Source: Viscum album
Lineage: Eukaryota; Streptophyta; Magnoliopsida; Santalales; Viscaceae
Direction: 5' to 3'
NCBI GenBank assembly: GCA_963277665.1
Contig: OY728163.1
Coordinates: 1,900,740,644 to 1,900,804,643 of the forward strand
DNA: 64,000 nt
The notes beneath the pieces were generated by a model. It saw nothing but the letters and a program-made list of their open reading frames with translations. It did not search any database and was not told the origin of the DNA. A program made the position numbers and the translations under genes. Shown piece after piece: positions 47,580 to 59,916 of the stretch; the stretch's first letter is position 1, and each line of letters begins with the position of its first letter.

Positions 47580-50500
47580 ACCTTCACTCCTAAAAAAACT
47601 TGTCCCTAAGACTCTAGTATAATGGTGGTAAAATATCATTTAATAAAATATCTATCCACTGAGATCAAACATCAGCCTCTATCTCCAAGGTCCCATATAG
47701 TGAATTTTTTTTCTCCCACAACACCCAAACTAGAGGAACTAAACTACCATAGAGATAATTTTTATTTGATATACTATACTTACCAGGTGATCATCAAAGG
47801 ACAAATTTTTCTTTAGCTTGATATCCCCATGTTCAAATTAATTAGATAATTCATAATAAAAAACTATGAAGCTGGGATACATGGAAGACATTATGCATGG
47901 GATGGATCCTCCAAGGTGAGGATAACCGATTTCTTATCATCCTAACACCCTCAAAGATCTCAAAAGGACGTTCATGACGAGGATATAGATTTCACTATCA
48001 CTAAATCATTCTATCACATAATCTAGGTTAAGCTCACATGATGAACCAATATCCCAGATAGAACTCCAAAGTACCTAGTTGATGATCGATATAAGACTTC
48101 ACCATAGACTAAGTAGTATCCATATTATTCTGAATTATATATATCTTCATTGAAGTGTCTTGAATGATATATAATCTAAGTTGTGATGCTTCTCATTCCA
48201 TTAACCAACATTGGGGCGAATGAAATGACCTACAATATAGAGTCTTATAATGATCCATCTGAATAGTTTATTGAAGTCTAATATTATATGAAAAAAAGAT
48301 GTATGTGTTTCCTTAATGAAACTTTAAAATCAAGGTTGTATTACAGAAGGATTCCCTCTAACACCCATGTCGTTTTCTTAGATTCACCATTGGTAAGTGG
48401 GTTATATGTTTTACTTAGGAGAACCTGTTATCATAGTAACTTCTATAAACCTTTCTTGAACCTTGATTTAATGTGTTAATAATGATATGATATCATAGAA
48501 TAGGGAAAAAAATAAAGGGGCACTGTCTCTTAAATATAATTACTTTTAGGATCATCAACTGAGATGGTATATCTTATAGGTAGGATGTTTGTGACCTTGT
48601 TTGACTAGTTTATGATCATTTCTATTATGTCAATACCTAGAGGTGGTATAATAAAACTCATAAAAAAATCCATAGTATCAACCCCCCATTTCCTCTAAGG
48701 AATGGAAATAGGCTGTAATAGTCCAATAGTCTGCTGGTTTTCTTTGTTCACCTAATAACACATGAAACATTGTGTGATAAAACTATATATAAGCCTCTTT
48801 ATGCTTACCCACCAATAATTATGGCATATGAATCTGTATATATTGATATTACCATGGTGTACTTCCCAGAAAGATGTGTCAGATTCCTACATCAGTTAGT
48901 CTCACATGTCTGAAATAACCTAGATATATCCATAGATGTGTGAAATCTCATTTTCATTGATAACAATACCAGTAGGTGGGTACTCACCAAATACACTTTT
49001 CTTTAGGAATATAAACTATTAATTTGAAATCTATCTTATTCTCACACACTCTAGATGGGAGGAATTCACCAAAAAATCTTCTACAACATTCTTCCTATTA
49101 TATTTGTGAACCTCCTTGTGCATCTCAAAAAATTGTTCCATCAACTAACACATAATACTATCCTTATGGAATGGTTGTGTCGAAGTCTTCAAGATCAGTG
49201 TCTTAGAAAAAAAATTCCCCTTATATGGTGTATTTTAAATCTATAATTTTCATGAAGAATGATACTCTATCTACCTAAACAACATGAGATTCATGCCCTG
49301 TTCTACAAAAATGTATTTGATACTTTTATTATACATTTAAATTAAAAATTTCTGACCAATAAATATTTCCTCTATAAATGTAAGGAATAATTCACGACTA
49401 CTAGATCATGTTCATACTTATAGTAATTCCACTCAAATGGTCTCAACTTGGGGTCCCATAAGCTAAAACTCGATCTACCAACATAAAAACTGCTATTATC
49501 CAAATACCAAAATCATCATAATAAATAATATAGGTTCTACATAGATTCAGAATAATTAGGATTTACACTGAAGTCATTATCCCTTTAAATTCTAGAAAGG
49601 ATATCTTAAATGTGTATTCCCATATAAATGAAACACCTTATTTATTCATTTCCTTGAGAGGTATTTTAGGGTGTGAAATGTTATGTATGGAATGCACGTA
49701 ATATCCCTCCACCCCCAAGAAACTATATTTTTTGGACATTCATGTGGTTCTCCCAAGAAACAATGGTTCCCACAATCTCTGGATCAACAGACGCTCCTAC
49801 TTCAGAGATAATATGTCCCTATAAGTGAATATTATCATTCCAAAAGTGGAATTTTCTGAGGATATAATACAAATGGTTCTATCCCAACATATTAAACATG
49901 ATCTGAATATTTTGTGTATGGAAATTTAGAGTGTAAAAATAAAATGAGATATTAGACATGAAGACAACCAAAAATGAATCTAGAAAAGGATTGAAAACCC
50001 AATTCATTAGATATAGAAAACTATTTATGTTTTTGTAAGGCTGAACGACATTACCAGATACTCATAAAGACCACACATTTATCAAAACTCTTCACGAGGT
50101 ATGTCTTATGGTTACACCAAAACCTGATGGTAGAACAACCTCAAATCGATCATAGAGAATAATTTCTACCCTTATATCTTCTAAAATACGTCATCTATAT
50201 GAGGTAGTGGATATAATTTATTAACAATATTATGGTTCAACCATCTTAAATCCATTCACAACCTAAGGGTACCATTCTTCTTCATTGTATAAAGGACAGG
50301 TTAACCCAATGGTGAAGTACTGGGTCATATATAACACATATGTTCCAAATCATATAACTTCTTCTTAAGTTCCAAGATCTATGTATGTGAAATCTTATAA
50401 GGGGGAATGAAAATTGGTACAACACCTATACCTATGTAAATGGTAAACTCCACCTCCCTAAAAGAATATAGTTCATATATGCATTCATGGAAAACATCTA

Positions 50501-53390
50501 GAAAACAATCCACCATATGAGGGAATTATACAAGATGTATTCCATGATCACTCAAAAATAGACTAGATATCTGGGTTTTCAGTCTACCCATATCATGATT
50601 CAATAGTCCTGATCGATCTTCTTGGTTATTCCATTCTCCTATATGATCATAAGAAAATCCTTGTATAATGTAGAAGAAATCCTAAAATGATTTTAATCAA
50701 CATGAGACTTGTATGGAACCAAAGAGTCCAACCTAAGAATGAAATGGAAGCATGTCATATCAATTAAAAAATATTCCAAAGGATGATCTACATACCTAAA
50801 TAAATTGGAAAATCCCTACACATTAATATATTCTTTGATAAAACCCCTAATGGTGTGCTGAGAGTCATAACACCATAGAAGTATTCTATTTCAAGGGCCA
50901 TAGATTTCATAATTTTCATAGATATAAATTATTATGATGAACCTATATAAAAGTATGCAGACAAAAAATAGATGCTAATAGAGTAGTCAATTGAATTGCA
51001 AATGGACATAAAATCTTCTCCAATAGTGTATGCTACACTTCATAGACATAATCCAATTTGTGGCCCTGAGATGAAAACTGAATAACCTAGATATTCCTCT
51101 TTTCTAGCGTTATGCCTCTAAAATATGACCACCTTATCTAAATAAAACTCCTTATAATAATTAGATGATAGCAGTCCAAATCCTTGATTAACACCTAGAT
51201 ACTAATTATTTATCCGGATGTAGTGTTAGTAAAGATCCCTTTTTTACATGGAATATTATGTGAAGTTAATAAAAACACAGAATGTGTCCCATCCTGATAT
51301 AGTCTTGGGACTTGATTATGATCCCCACACACTATTCCTTCTAATAGCTTGTCTTAACACACTACTGACACACCACATAACCATTTTTGTCTATCATCTT
51401 GTCGATACTTACCCAGTGAGTAGTGTCAAAATGACGATTCATGCTACTAAATGAATTCCATCCCTATATTGATGCTAAACCATCATGACTCACACATATT
51501 TATTCCCTCATGTTACTCTAAATGATAAGGTCCCAGTTCAATATCTATAACACTATTCTCAACTGAATGGAATTTACCTATGATCATGTGACGTATATAA
51601 ACCTATATTCAAACCATCTCAAGGCCATATAATTGTTCTCCATTAGTGTCAGCACAAAATGGAGAATATTTGTAAATTGAATAGATTAATAAATCATAGA
51701 AATAACATCCTAATGTAACGGAATAAAATCCCTAGAATAGTCTACTCTCAGGGACTACAGAAAGATGTAGTCATAGAAGATAGTCTGGATGTTTTATTAT
51801 ACGATACCCTGAGGAAAATTATCCTGAAAGATTAAATCCCAAAAAAACATCAAGGATTATTAGATTATATATGTATAGATAATCAATGTATTCTGCGAAG
51901 GCATCACTAAATGCTCAAAAAAAGATAACATGGATTTCAAACATGAGTTATCAGGACGAGAAATTCAATTCCATTAGATGGTAAGTGGAATATAATGTTG
52001 GAATTCCCACAAGAACTCTTCCATAGATGTGTGGGTTCACAAATCTCCCAAAACAGACTAATTGAATCTCAATAACATCCATATAAATTGATAATCAATT
52101 CATAGTGGATGAGGAACAAGTGGTACCTTCTGTAGCAATATAAGAGGCAATTCAAGTTGATTGGGCCCCACATCCGACAGATCCTGCTCATCTCCACCCT
52201 CCCAAAATATGATTTGAGGTCATTGTGGTTGAATATCTATAAAATTAATAAATTCATGACTTAAATATGATTAAAAATCTAAAAATAACAAATGAGAACA
52301 TAAAAGGACATGTACATATCATTCCTATAAATGAGTCACACCTCAATTACAGATTTTAATGATAAGTCTAGGTGGTATGAAATGTCACAAAATTTCTAAG
52401 AATCACTACCTATTTCCCACTATTAATGTTAGGATAGGGTCAAGGTATCATATACCACAATAGTCATTTTAGTATATGGAGTTTAAATTTCAAGTGATAA
52501 AGGGAAATACCCTTTACTTTCCAATTGGAGTCCATATTTAGTGACTACAATATCATTATAAAATTTAAATTTATTTATGTTTTTACATATTTACATACAT
52601 ATTGTTATCAAAATTATATGGGATGTGTCATAATTCCAAATTTATAAAGTAAATTACTCTTTATATATTGCAATTGGTAAAATATATAACTCTGTGAAGA
52701 CCATTACTTCTTGTATGAAGATGTAACATGTCATGTAAAATTATTTTCTTGAATGAAGCACCATTCAAAAATTTATATATGTACATGATTCATAAATTAG
52801 AAATTGTGTTAATTTAATCAAATAAATTAAGGTTTCTAATCACAGTAACATACATTCATGGATTAGACATTGTATAATTGGTTAATAATTGTTCCATTTA
52901 AAATATATACTGGAAAATATTATTTATAATGATTCCAAAAATGAAATTAGTGTAATTATTCTATTACTAAATACCGTTATTAGATATAAATATGTAATAT
53001 TCAAGTCATACACAACAAAAAAATTAAATAAATTCAATTCACATAGTAATATAAATGTGGAAAAGAATAATTCTTCTTTATCTAAATCATTATGTTTGTA
53101 ATTTGATGCATGAGATGAAACCTAATTGTTCTACTAGGCCATGGAAAAATCCAAAATAAAAATATCACCTATAATAATGTCATAGAACATGTGCATCACC
53201 TAATAGTGAAATTAGTACAACTATAACAGGAAACAATAGAAATATCACATCCATTGTAATTTGGGTTTCCCCTATATGCGGGATAACTACATATAAGAAC
53301 TGGATCATTACTAAATTCTAACTTGTCCCTAGTATCTTGTCTAATACCCAATAAGTATTAAAAAAGAAATAATATCCTCTGATACCACTT
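47580..53390 (-). pseudogene. Decayed chromovirus gag-pol internal region, D2
   Basis: Uninterrupted counterpart of 582-6202 plus 29005-29201. Landmarks lie in the same order: an integrase C-terminal block near 47870-47930, and the RT KKDG/LRLC/YPLP block near 50200-50320 with many stops. The PBS is at 53376-53387 (minus strand TGGTATCAGAGG, intact). The unoccupied target site of the LARD-like element is TGCAT at 53192-53196. No open frame above 75 codons that follows gag-pol order remains. Confidence 0.7.
53376..53387 (-). other. tRNA-Met-type primer-binding site, D2 chromovirus
   Basis: The minus strand reads TGGTATCAGAGG, identical to the LARD-like element's PBS, three bases from the LTR edge at 53391. 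The D1 copy at 29187 has three changes. Confidence 0.8.
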
Positions 53391-55831
53391 TATTTAATTA
53401 TGATATGGAATCATTGAGTGGTTCTCTAAGATAGTTTACCACATGAACTCAAGAGAGCCCGACTATATACAAAAGGTTTCTTATTAACAGTGTTGTAATA
53501 GGGGTTTTCCATGGGAAAATTTTTCCCCGTTGATTGGAGTACAGAAAGGAAGGAAATATAGAAAAATAAGATGTTGTGAAAAATTAATAAATCATCCTAA
53601 ATAAAATTGATTTTAACAATAATCAATTTTTGACACAAAAATTATGTTCATGTCATAACGCTAAATAGAAAAATAATTACATCGGATATAGGGGTACATG
53701 TAGGTAAATCATTTTAATCATAAGAATAAATGTCGAAAATATTCCTCCAGGAGAATCCTAAGAATAGTATAGGTCCTTTGATCCCATAATTAATCCAAGT
53801 AATGAAAATAAAACATTGGAATCTAGGTTCTTTACATTTTCTGTCCTTACAACCATTAGGTATTTTAGGGTACCATAGGTGACCTGAATATTTTCTTTGA
53901 TATAACCAGTATTCCACCACCAATGATGTCTAGAGAAATTCATCCCCTATATATAAGATGAACAAAATGAAAGTAAATAATAAATTTATAGTAATAAATA
54001 AATGAGCATACTGCAGTAGAACGAATTCCTCATGGGATACCTGAACAACACTATCTACTTTGGCCAATGTGAGATATCTTTGAACCAAGGATAACATTTA
54101 TAGATAAGGTATATAATTGAATGTGTATAGATACATTATATTTATGAAAGTATGAAAGTATGTATAACATAACAAGATATTCATAAGTTAATATGTAATA
54201 AGGACTGAAGCTAGACATGTTCTTTTGATCAGTGGACACATCCCTATTCATAGAAAAAATTAATTTCAAAATTCTTTATAAGAAAAAAATCATACATTTA
54301 AAATCAAAGGGAATAAAGAGTCCATCCAAGGTGATTTGTAAAGAGGAACCTAATTATTACCCTAGTTGAACTATAAGAATCCATCAGAGTAATAGTCCAT
54401 CCAATAATATTTGTAAGTGTAAACCAAATATCACTCTCAGAATGTTTTAATTAAATAACTATAAAATACTATACATGGTATTCCATTTAAGGATATATTA
54501 GTCCCTCATATAATTAGATATCAAATTTTCCACTTAGGCCATACAATTTAATTCTTTAGGAATCCAAGTATTACTTAGAGTTAAGTACATAAGGAATCCA
54601 CCTTGTTACCCCATCATAAGTATTCAATAATTTAAACCAATTATCACTCCTAGCATGTTTTTATTCATTTAAAATTTTAATTAAAAAATTTTTATGGGCT
54701 TGCTCAAGTATTCCTTAATTAATTACCATTTTATCAGCCTCATCTTCAAAAAAGGGTATAAGGGTATCTAGATCATTAACTCAAATAACAAATTTAAAGC
54801 AAAAATAATCATTTCAATGGTAACTCACATACCTCGATTGGTGGTCTATTTTATTCAATACATGAGGACATTGGGATTTTATAAAAGAAACACCCTTATG
54901 GGTGGCTCACATAAGTGTATTCACCCCAAAATTTAACTCTTAGGTTTTTTATACTATAACAAGAACAAGTTATCCTTCAATTTAATTTATTTAACAATTT
55001 AGAGTCATCATCAGAGAAGCATAAAATGCATCACAATAAATCATGATTAAATACAATGATAATTTTATATAATAGAACAATAACACCTACCATAAGTTAG
55101 TAGATTACCACTAATCCATTTTCATCCATTTAAAAATACTATAATGGATGAAAACTGGAGAATCAATAAATAACCTAAAAACAGTTCATATTAGCTTGCA
55201 CCAAAATTGCGCATAAAATGGAAGGATAAACTTGGAAAAGAAGGAAGCATATTGATGAGATTATTGATTTATTTTCAACATGATTAATGGGGGATCGATC
55301 AAAGTCCGAATGAGTGTGTATGATTAAAATATAGGTAAGGTGTTAGAAAGACATCACATATGTCGCTTCCCCTTTGCAGGAAGAGATGGTGAGAAAAAAG
55401 GGATCTACAACATAAAAAACTCACAAAATATACATGATTTTTATATTTTACACCTCATGTAAGGATCCACCCAGGAAAAAACCAACACACATCGTATAAA
55501 GTTTCTGTTAAGACCATTATACAATGTGAATGAGGAATTTATGGTGTTTATTAAATTCATGACATGTATTGAGTTCATTCCAAGAAAAAACTCACATAAA
55601 CTAGTCAGTGTAACCCATGTTTTTTTTATTAATTACACATCATGAATTTAATTCAAACAATTTATTGAACTTCTATCTGGCCTTCATCCCATCAATTACA
55701 TTTTCATCAAAATGGAAATTGACTATCGTGAATGTTTTGTAACCCTGTTATAATACAAGATATAAATATAATGGGTGGTTTTTAAAAAAATGAAAATAAC
55801 CCATTCCTATATGAAAATTAGGGGATTTATA
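53391..55831 (-). repeat. 5' LTR of the decayed chromovirus, D2
   Basis: About 2441 bp, matching 29202-31659 throughout. The left edge TATTTAAT is mutated from TG. The right edge is placed by alignment with D1 (GGATTTATA at its end). Confidence 0.72.
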
Positions 55832-58800
55832 GAGGATATGGATGTTTGTGAGAGGTTTTGGTAGGTATTCATCAATTTAAATGGATATATGGATGTGACT
55901 AATTCATGGGAGGATATTCCCTTTTAAAATTGAGGTGATTTGAACACATGTACTTTGCCACCGATTTTCAATAATGTTTGGTCACATTCTAGGACAAATG
56001 TCTCCAAAAGGAATTATATTCAAAGGAGAAATAGACAAAGTCAAAATAAATTCACCCAATTGGGTTTTATCAATTTATTAGTTCAATTTTAATGTTAACA
56101 TTTTATATGAACAACCCAGTAACATTATTTTTTATATTAACCGTGGTAATTAGATTTCACTATTTTTACTATTAATTAAAAAATAATTAAGTTTACCTTA
56201 CTACCCAATATTCCATACACTGATTCCAAATATGAAATCCATTTGATGAAATTGTATTCATACAGGTGTGATAATTTAACATAAATATTATCCTATAAAA
56301 TGTGTTGATTTTTTGTGAAGTTAATTTTTCAATCATATGATGATATTATATTAACTATATGACTAGTAATAATCATTAAAAAAATTTAGATATATATATA
56401 TATAATATTTAAATTTCATTTAAATCATTAATCAATAATTATTATCTGAATTAAATAAATTGATATACATTATGCATTTTTATGAAAATAGTTTCTTGAA
56501 GAAAAAACTATTTTCTAAAAAATATAATATTTTATACCATATAATATTATATATATATAATTGATTATTTAAGAAATTTTTAATTATAAATATTATTAGA
56601 AATTATTATTGATTAAATTTTGAATTGTTAAAAGGTACATTTTTTTTCAACAAACTTATTTATAAGTGAATTTTTCAAAAACTCATTCTAGGATTATTTT
56701 GACAAAGTATCTTAAAAATAAATATCCATCCTATACAATTAGAATTTTTATGAAATTTAATATTAACATGTTTATTACTTTATTATTATCATAAAATAGA
56801 ATTTTCAATTACTATAATTAAGGCATTGGTGTAATAGTTTTAAATCAATTTTTGAATATTTTGTAAAAACATAAACTAATTCTTCTATTTTTTAAAGTTC
56901 TCTGTAAATATTTGACTTACCCAAATTGAAATTAAATAGTATCATCTGAAAAGAACTCAACAATAGTTTTTAATCCATTTTTAAGAAGTTATATGAAATA
57001 TGGATATTTATTGAATAACTGAATTGGAATTTCAAAAATGAAAATGAAAATAACTCTAAATAACTAATCATTAAGTTTAATACTTCTACAATGTGTTTAT
57101 GTAATTAAGAATTCTATAGTTTTAAATAGGAAATTTTTTTTTCTCACAACATGGTGTATATTTACCCAATATATAGTTAATGGTGGATAAAATTATTTAC
57201 AATGGTTATAATGTAGAATTTCTATGTAGTTTTCATTCCATAAATTGAGTTCCCATTTTGAGCACTTTGTTTTGTCAAATTTCATGATTGAATGTATCAT
57301 AGAGTTCACATGAACTCTATGTTGGTCCATTTAGAATTCCTAGTAACACTAAAATATTCAATGTAGTTACTTTTTAGTCTATATAAAATTAATTCCCAAC
57401 ATAGAGTGTATTTACAAAGGAAAAAATTTAACTCTAAATAATTAATTGAACAAATCATATAAACTCTAAACTAAATCTCAAAGTTCCACATCAACATCCA
57501 TAAAATCTACATATTGTCTTCCAAATTTAATATATCATGAATAATAATTAATTTCCATGTTTTATCATTTTCAACCGAATAAGGAAACTTGACATTGTAA
57601 TCTATGGACTTCAAGGAGATTTAATACTTTGATTTCACTGGATTTTCATGATGAATGAGGAACATATTACAAAAAAATGATCATGTATCTCATAACTGTT
57701 GCTCAAAAAAAATATAAAAAATTTTGACCAAAAATTAAACCAGAGGATTCATTGAAGATATGATTTTTATATAAAATTGTTCATCATATGTCCTACTGAA
57801 ATTTTAGGTTTTTTATATTCTATTCATTGTTTTTCATTCATTATGTTATAACATACATAATGTTATAATAAAATTTATCCTTCTCATTGATTTGTTTCAA
57901 TATTTATTTTTTCTCTTCATTACACTACTTATCTTATAATTGAAATCTCTAAAACAAACAATGATGAGTTACTTACAAAAATAACCTCTTGAGGATGAAT
58001 CCATTATCAAACCCATGTCTTCGCACATTCCAATTGAATGAAATTTATATACATTAGTGAGGGCCCATTGACATTTACATATGTGTAACTTCCTCAATGA
58101 TTGTCTTTTATTTCAATTTCATAAAATAGGTAGAAATTAAGTGTTCGTTAAGTGTATTACATGTTCACAATCAGGAATAAAATATAATAACAAATATATT
58201 AGAGTGTGTATATTATATTGACATAAGGAAGGCCATAAGACAAAGAATGTTCACTTGGGATGATTCTATAAATATTATTTCCTTTCCTTATATCTATATT
58301 CATTATGTATATATATTTATTGTTTTATGAAATTTATAATTAAAATATATATAGAAAACCCTAATTCTATGACATAGTATTCATAAAAATATAATCACAA
58401 CTAATACATTAAGTGATTAGGAACATTGAGTATTTGTCTGTAAAAGATTCTCGAAATATAGGACCATAGTCATCAACTATGATGACTTAGGGATGTAAAT
58501 AATAGATTTTGTTTACCCAATAATAGGCATGTTAAATAATAGATCAAATATCTATAGATCCATGTAATATTTTATTTACTATATCTTTTAAATTTTTTAA
58601 TATTTCAATCCTAAAAAAATGAAATCAAAAAATCAAAAAATATTAAACCATTATCAAACTCAACCTCAAACATTATAGAAATTGATACATTATTTTATAT
58701 AATGATGAAGGGAGGTAAAATATTATAATTCATATAATATATATTAAAGGAGTTTATCCATGATCATAAATTGGCCATGTAGTATAATTTATTTGATGCA

Positions 58801-58917
58801 TTGGATTGATAATTATCATGTCACACAAATTGATTCCTAATGATCAATCAAGAAGTAGAAGAGGCATAAAAATAAATTCTCAATATTCTACTAATATTTT
58901 GAAATGATTTTATTTAG
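55832..58917. other. Anonymous AT-rich flank, D2
   Basis: Matches 31660-34174 and 45639-46228. The unoccupied Sirevirus site is near 58322-58326. It includes a TA dinucleotide run near 56390-56402. No gene recognised. Confidence 0.5.
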
Positions 58918-59910
58918 GTTGAGGAATTACATAAAGACTATCCGTATACCAATTAACCCAAGAACATAATTTGGAATATTCATAAGGATATTGGGGATAT
59001 TCAAGATAAAAACAATGATGTTGATACACTTATTAGATATCAATATGTATTTTCTTACTTTTATGTTAAATTTTTATGTATTGAAATAAAATATGGATAT
59101 ACTATCATAGAAAAGTAATAGTCACCATTTTATCAATATCCATCTATTGAAGAATAAACAACCCATGACGTATAATTGGAAGATTTATTGGACATGTTTA
59201 ATTACCAACCATCATTAATAGATACCCAACTCCTAGAGGTATTGGGAAATGCAGATTTAGTCAAGGATAAAATTACCATAGATAAAATCTTTTTATTAAA
59301 TTATTTTCACATACCTTTATTGAAGTAAAATTTATTATAAATTCCCATATTTTAGATTTTATATATTTTTAAAACACATTGTTTTTCTTATAAATTTAAG
59401 ATAATAATTATTTTTTACATTATGATGAAGTTATAGAGATCCCTGAATGTAGTGAACAAATAATGGAGGGATTATATAAAGGGATCATGGTGGCTTTTCC
59501 AAATGAAAATGAATAATATGAAATTTATCATAAATAGGAATATTTCAATATTGATTTTTCAAGTATTTATTTTTTGGAAAATAATTATTCAGTATCATTC
59601 TCCTATTTAAATATATTATTATTGATCATGAACTGAAATAACTTGAAATGAAGGAATACTTTTTACAACTATTATACAAAAATTAGATGTACCCATTCTT
59701 ATTCTGAACACATCCATGAATGTATTACCTAATATACATATTGATTGATAATGTGAAATATATCTATAGATCCCAATATATTTTGTACATGTTGATGAGA
59801 ATGTGTTGGAATACCATGTGTTGGTTTATCATGCAGAAACCCCACACATCATCAGAAAATGGATATCAAATAGAGTTGTTATTTATGGCATATTTAGACC
59901 CAATTTCATA
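58918..59910 (+). pseudogene. Possible decayed gene fragment, D2 copy and beyond
   Basis: I do not recognise the protein. It begins after TTTTATTTAG, which would serve as a splice acceptor: VEELHKDYPYTN, stop, PKNIIWNIHKDIGD, VDTLIRYQYV, then after stops LEDLLDMFNYQPSLIDTQ and LLEVLGNADLVKDK. A second block from 59427 in another frame reads EVIEIPECSEQIMEGLYKG and VAFPNENE, then FLENNYSVSFSYLN. Beyond the duplication end, 59785-59900 reads VHVDENVLEYHVLVYHAE and IIRKWISNRVV. If real, this would be three or more exon remnants of one gene, cut at 59917 by a sequence with an LTR-like start. Chance open frames in AT-rich DNA are the main alternative. Confidence 0.3.
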
Positions 59911-59916
59911 TATGGG

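Larger units (their letters stand above)
47030..59722. repeat. Copy 2 (D2) of the 12.7 kb tandem duplication
   Basis: This is the uninterrupted copy. It starts at the D1/D2 junction near 47027-47034, where flank sequence matching 59700-59722 joins LTR sequence matching position 31 onwards. It ends near 59722-59727, where similarity with 47000-47029 stops. It contains, left to right, about 550 bp of LTR, decayed chromovirus internal DNA, a PBS, a 2.44 kb LTR, and flank. Both D1 insertion sites are present here in unoccupied form, at 53192-53196 (TGCAT) and near 58322-58326. Confidence 0.9.
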
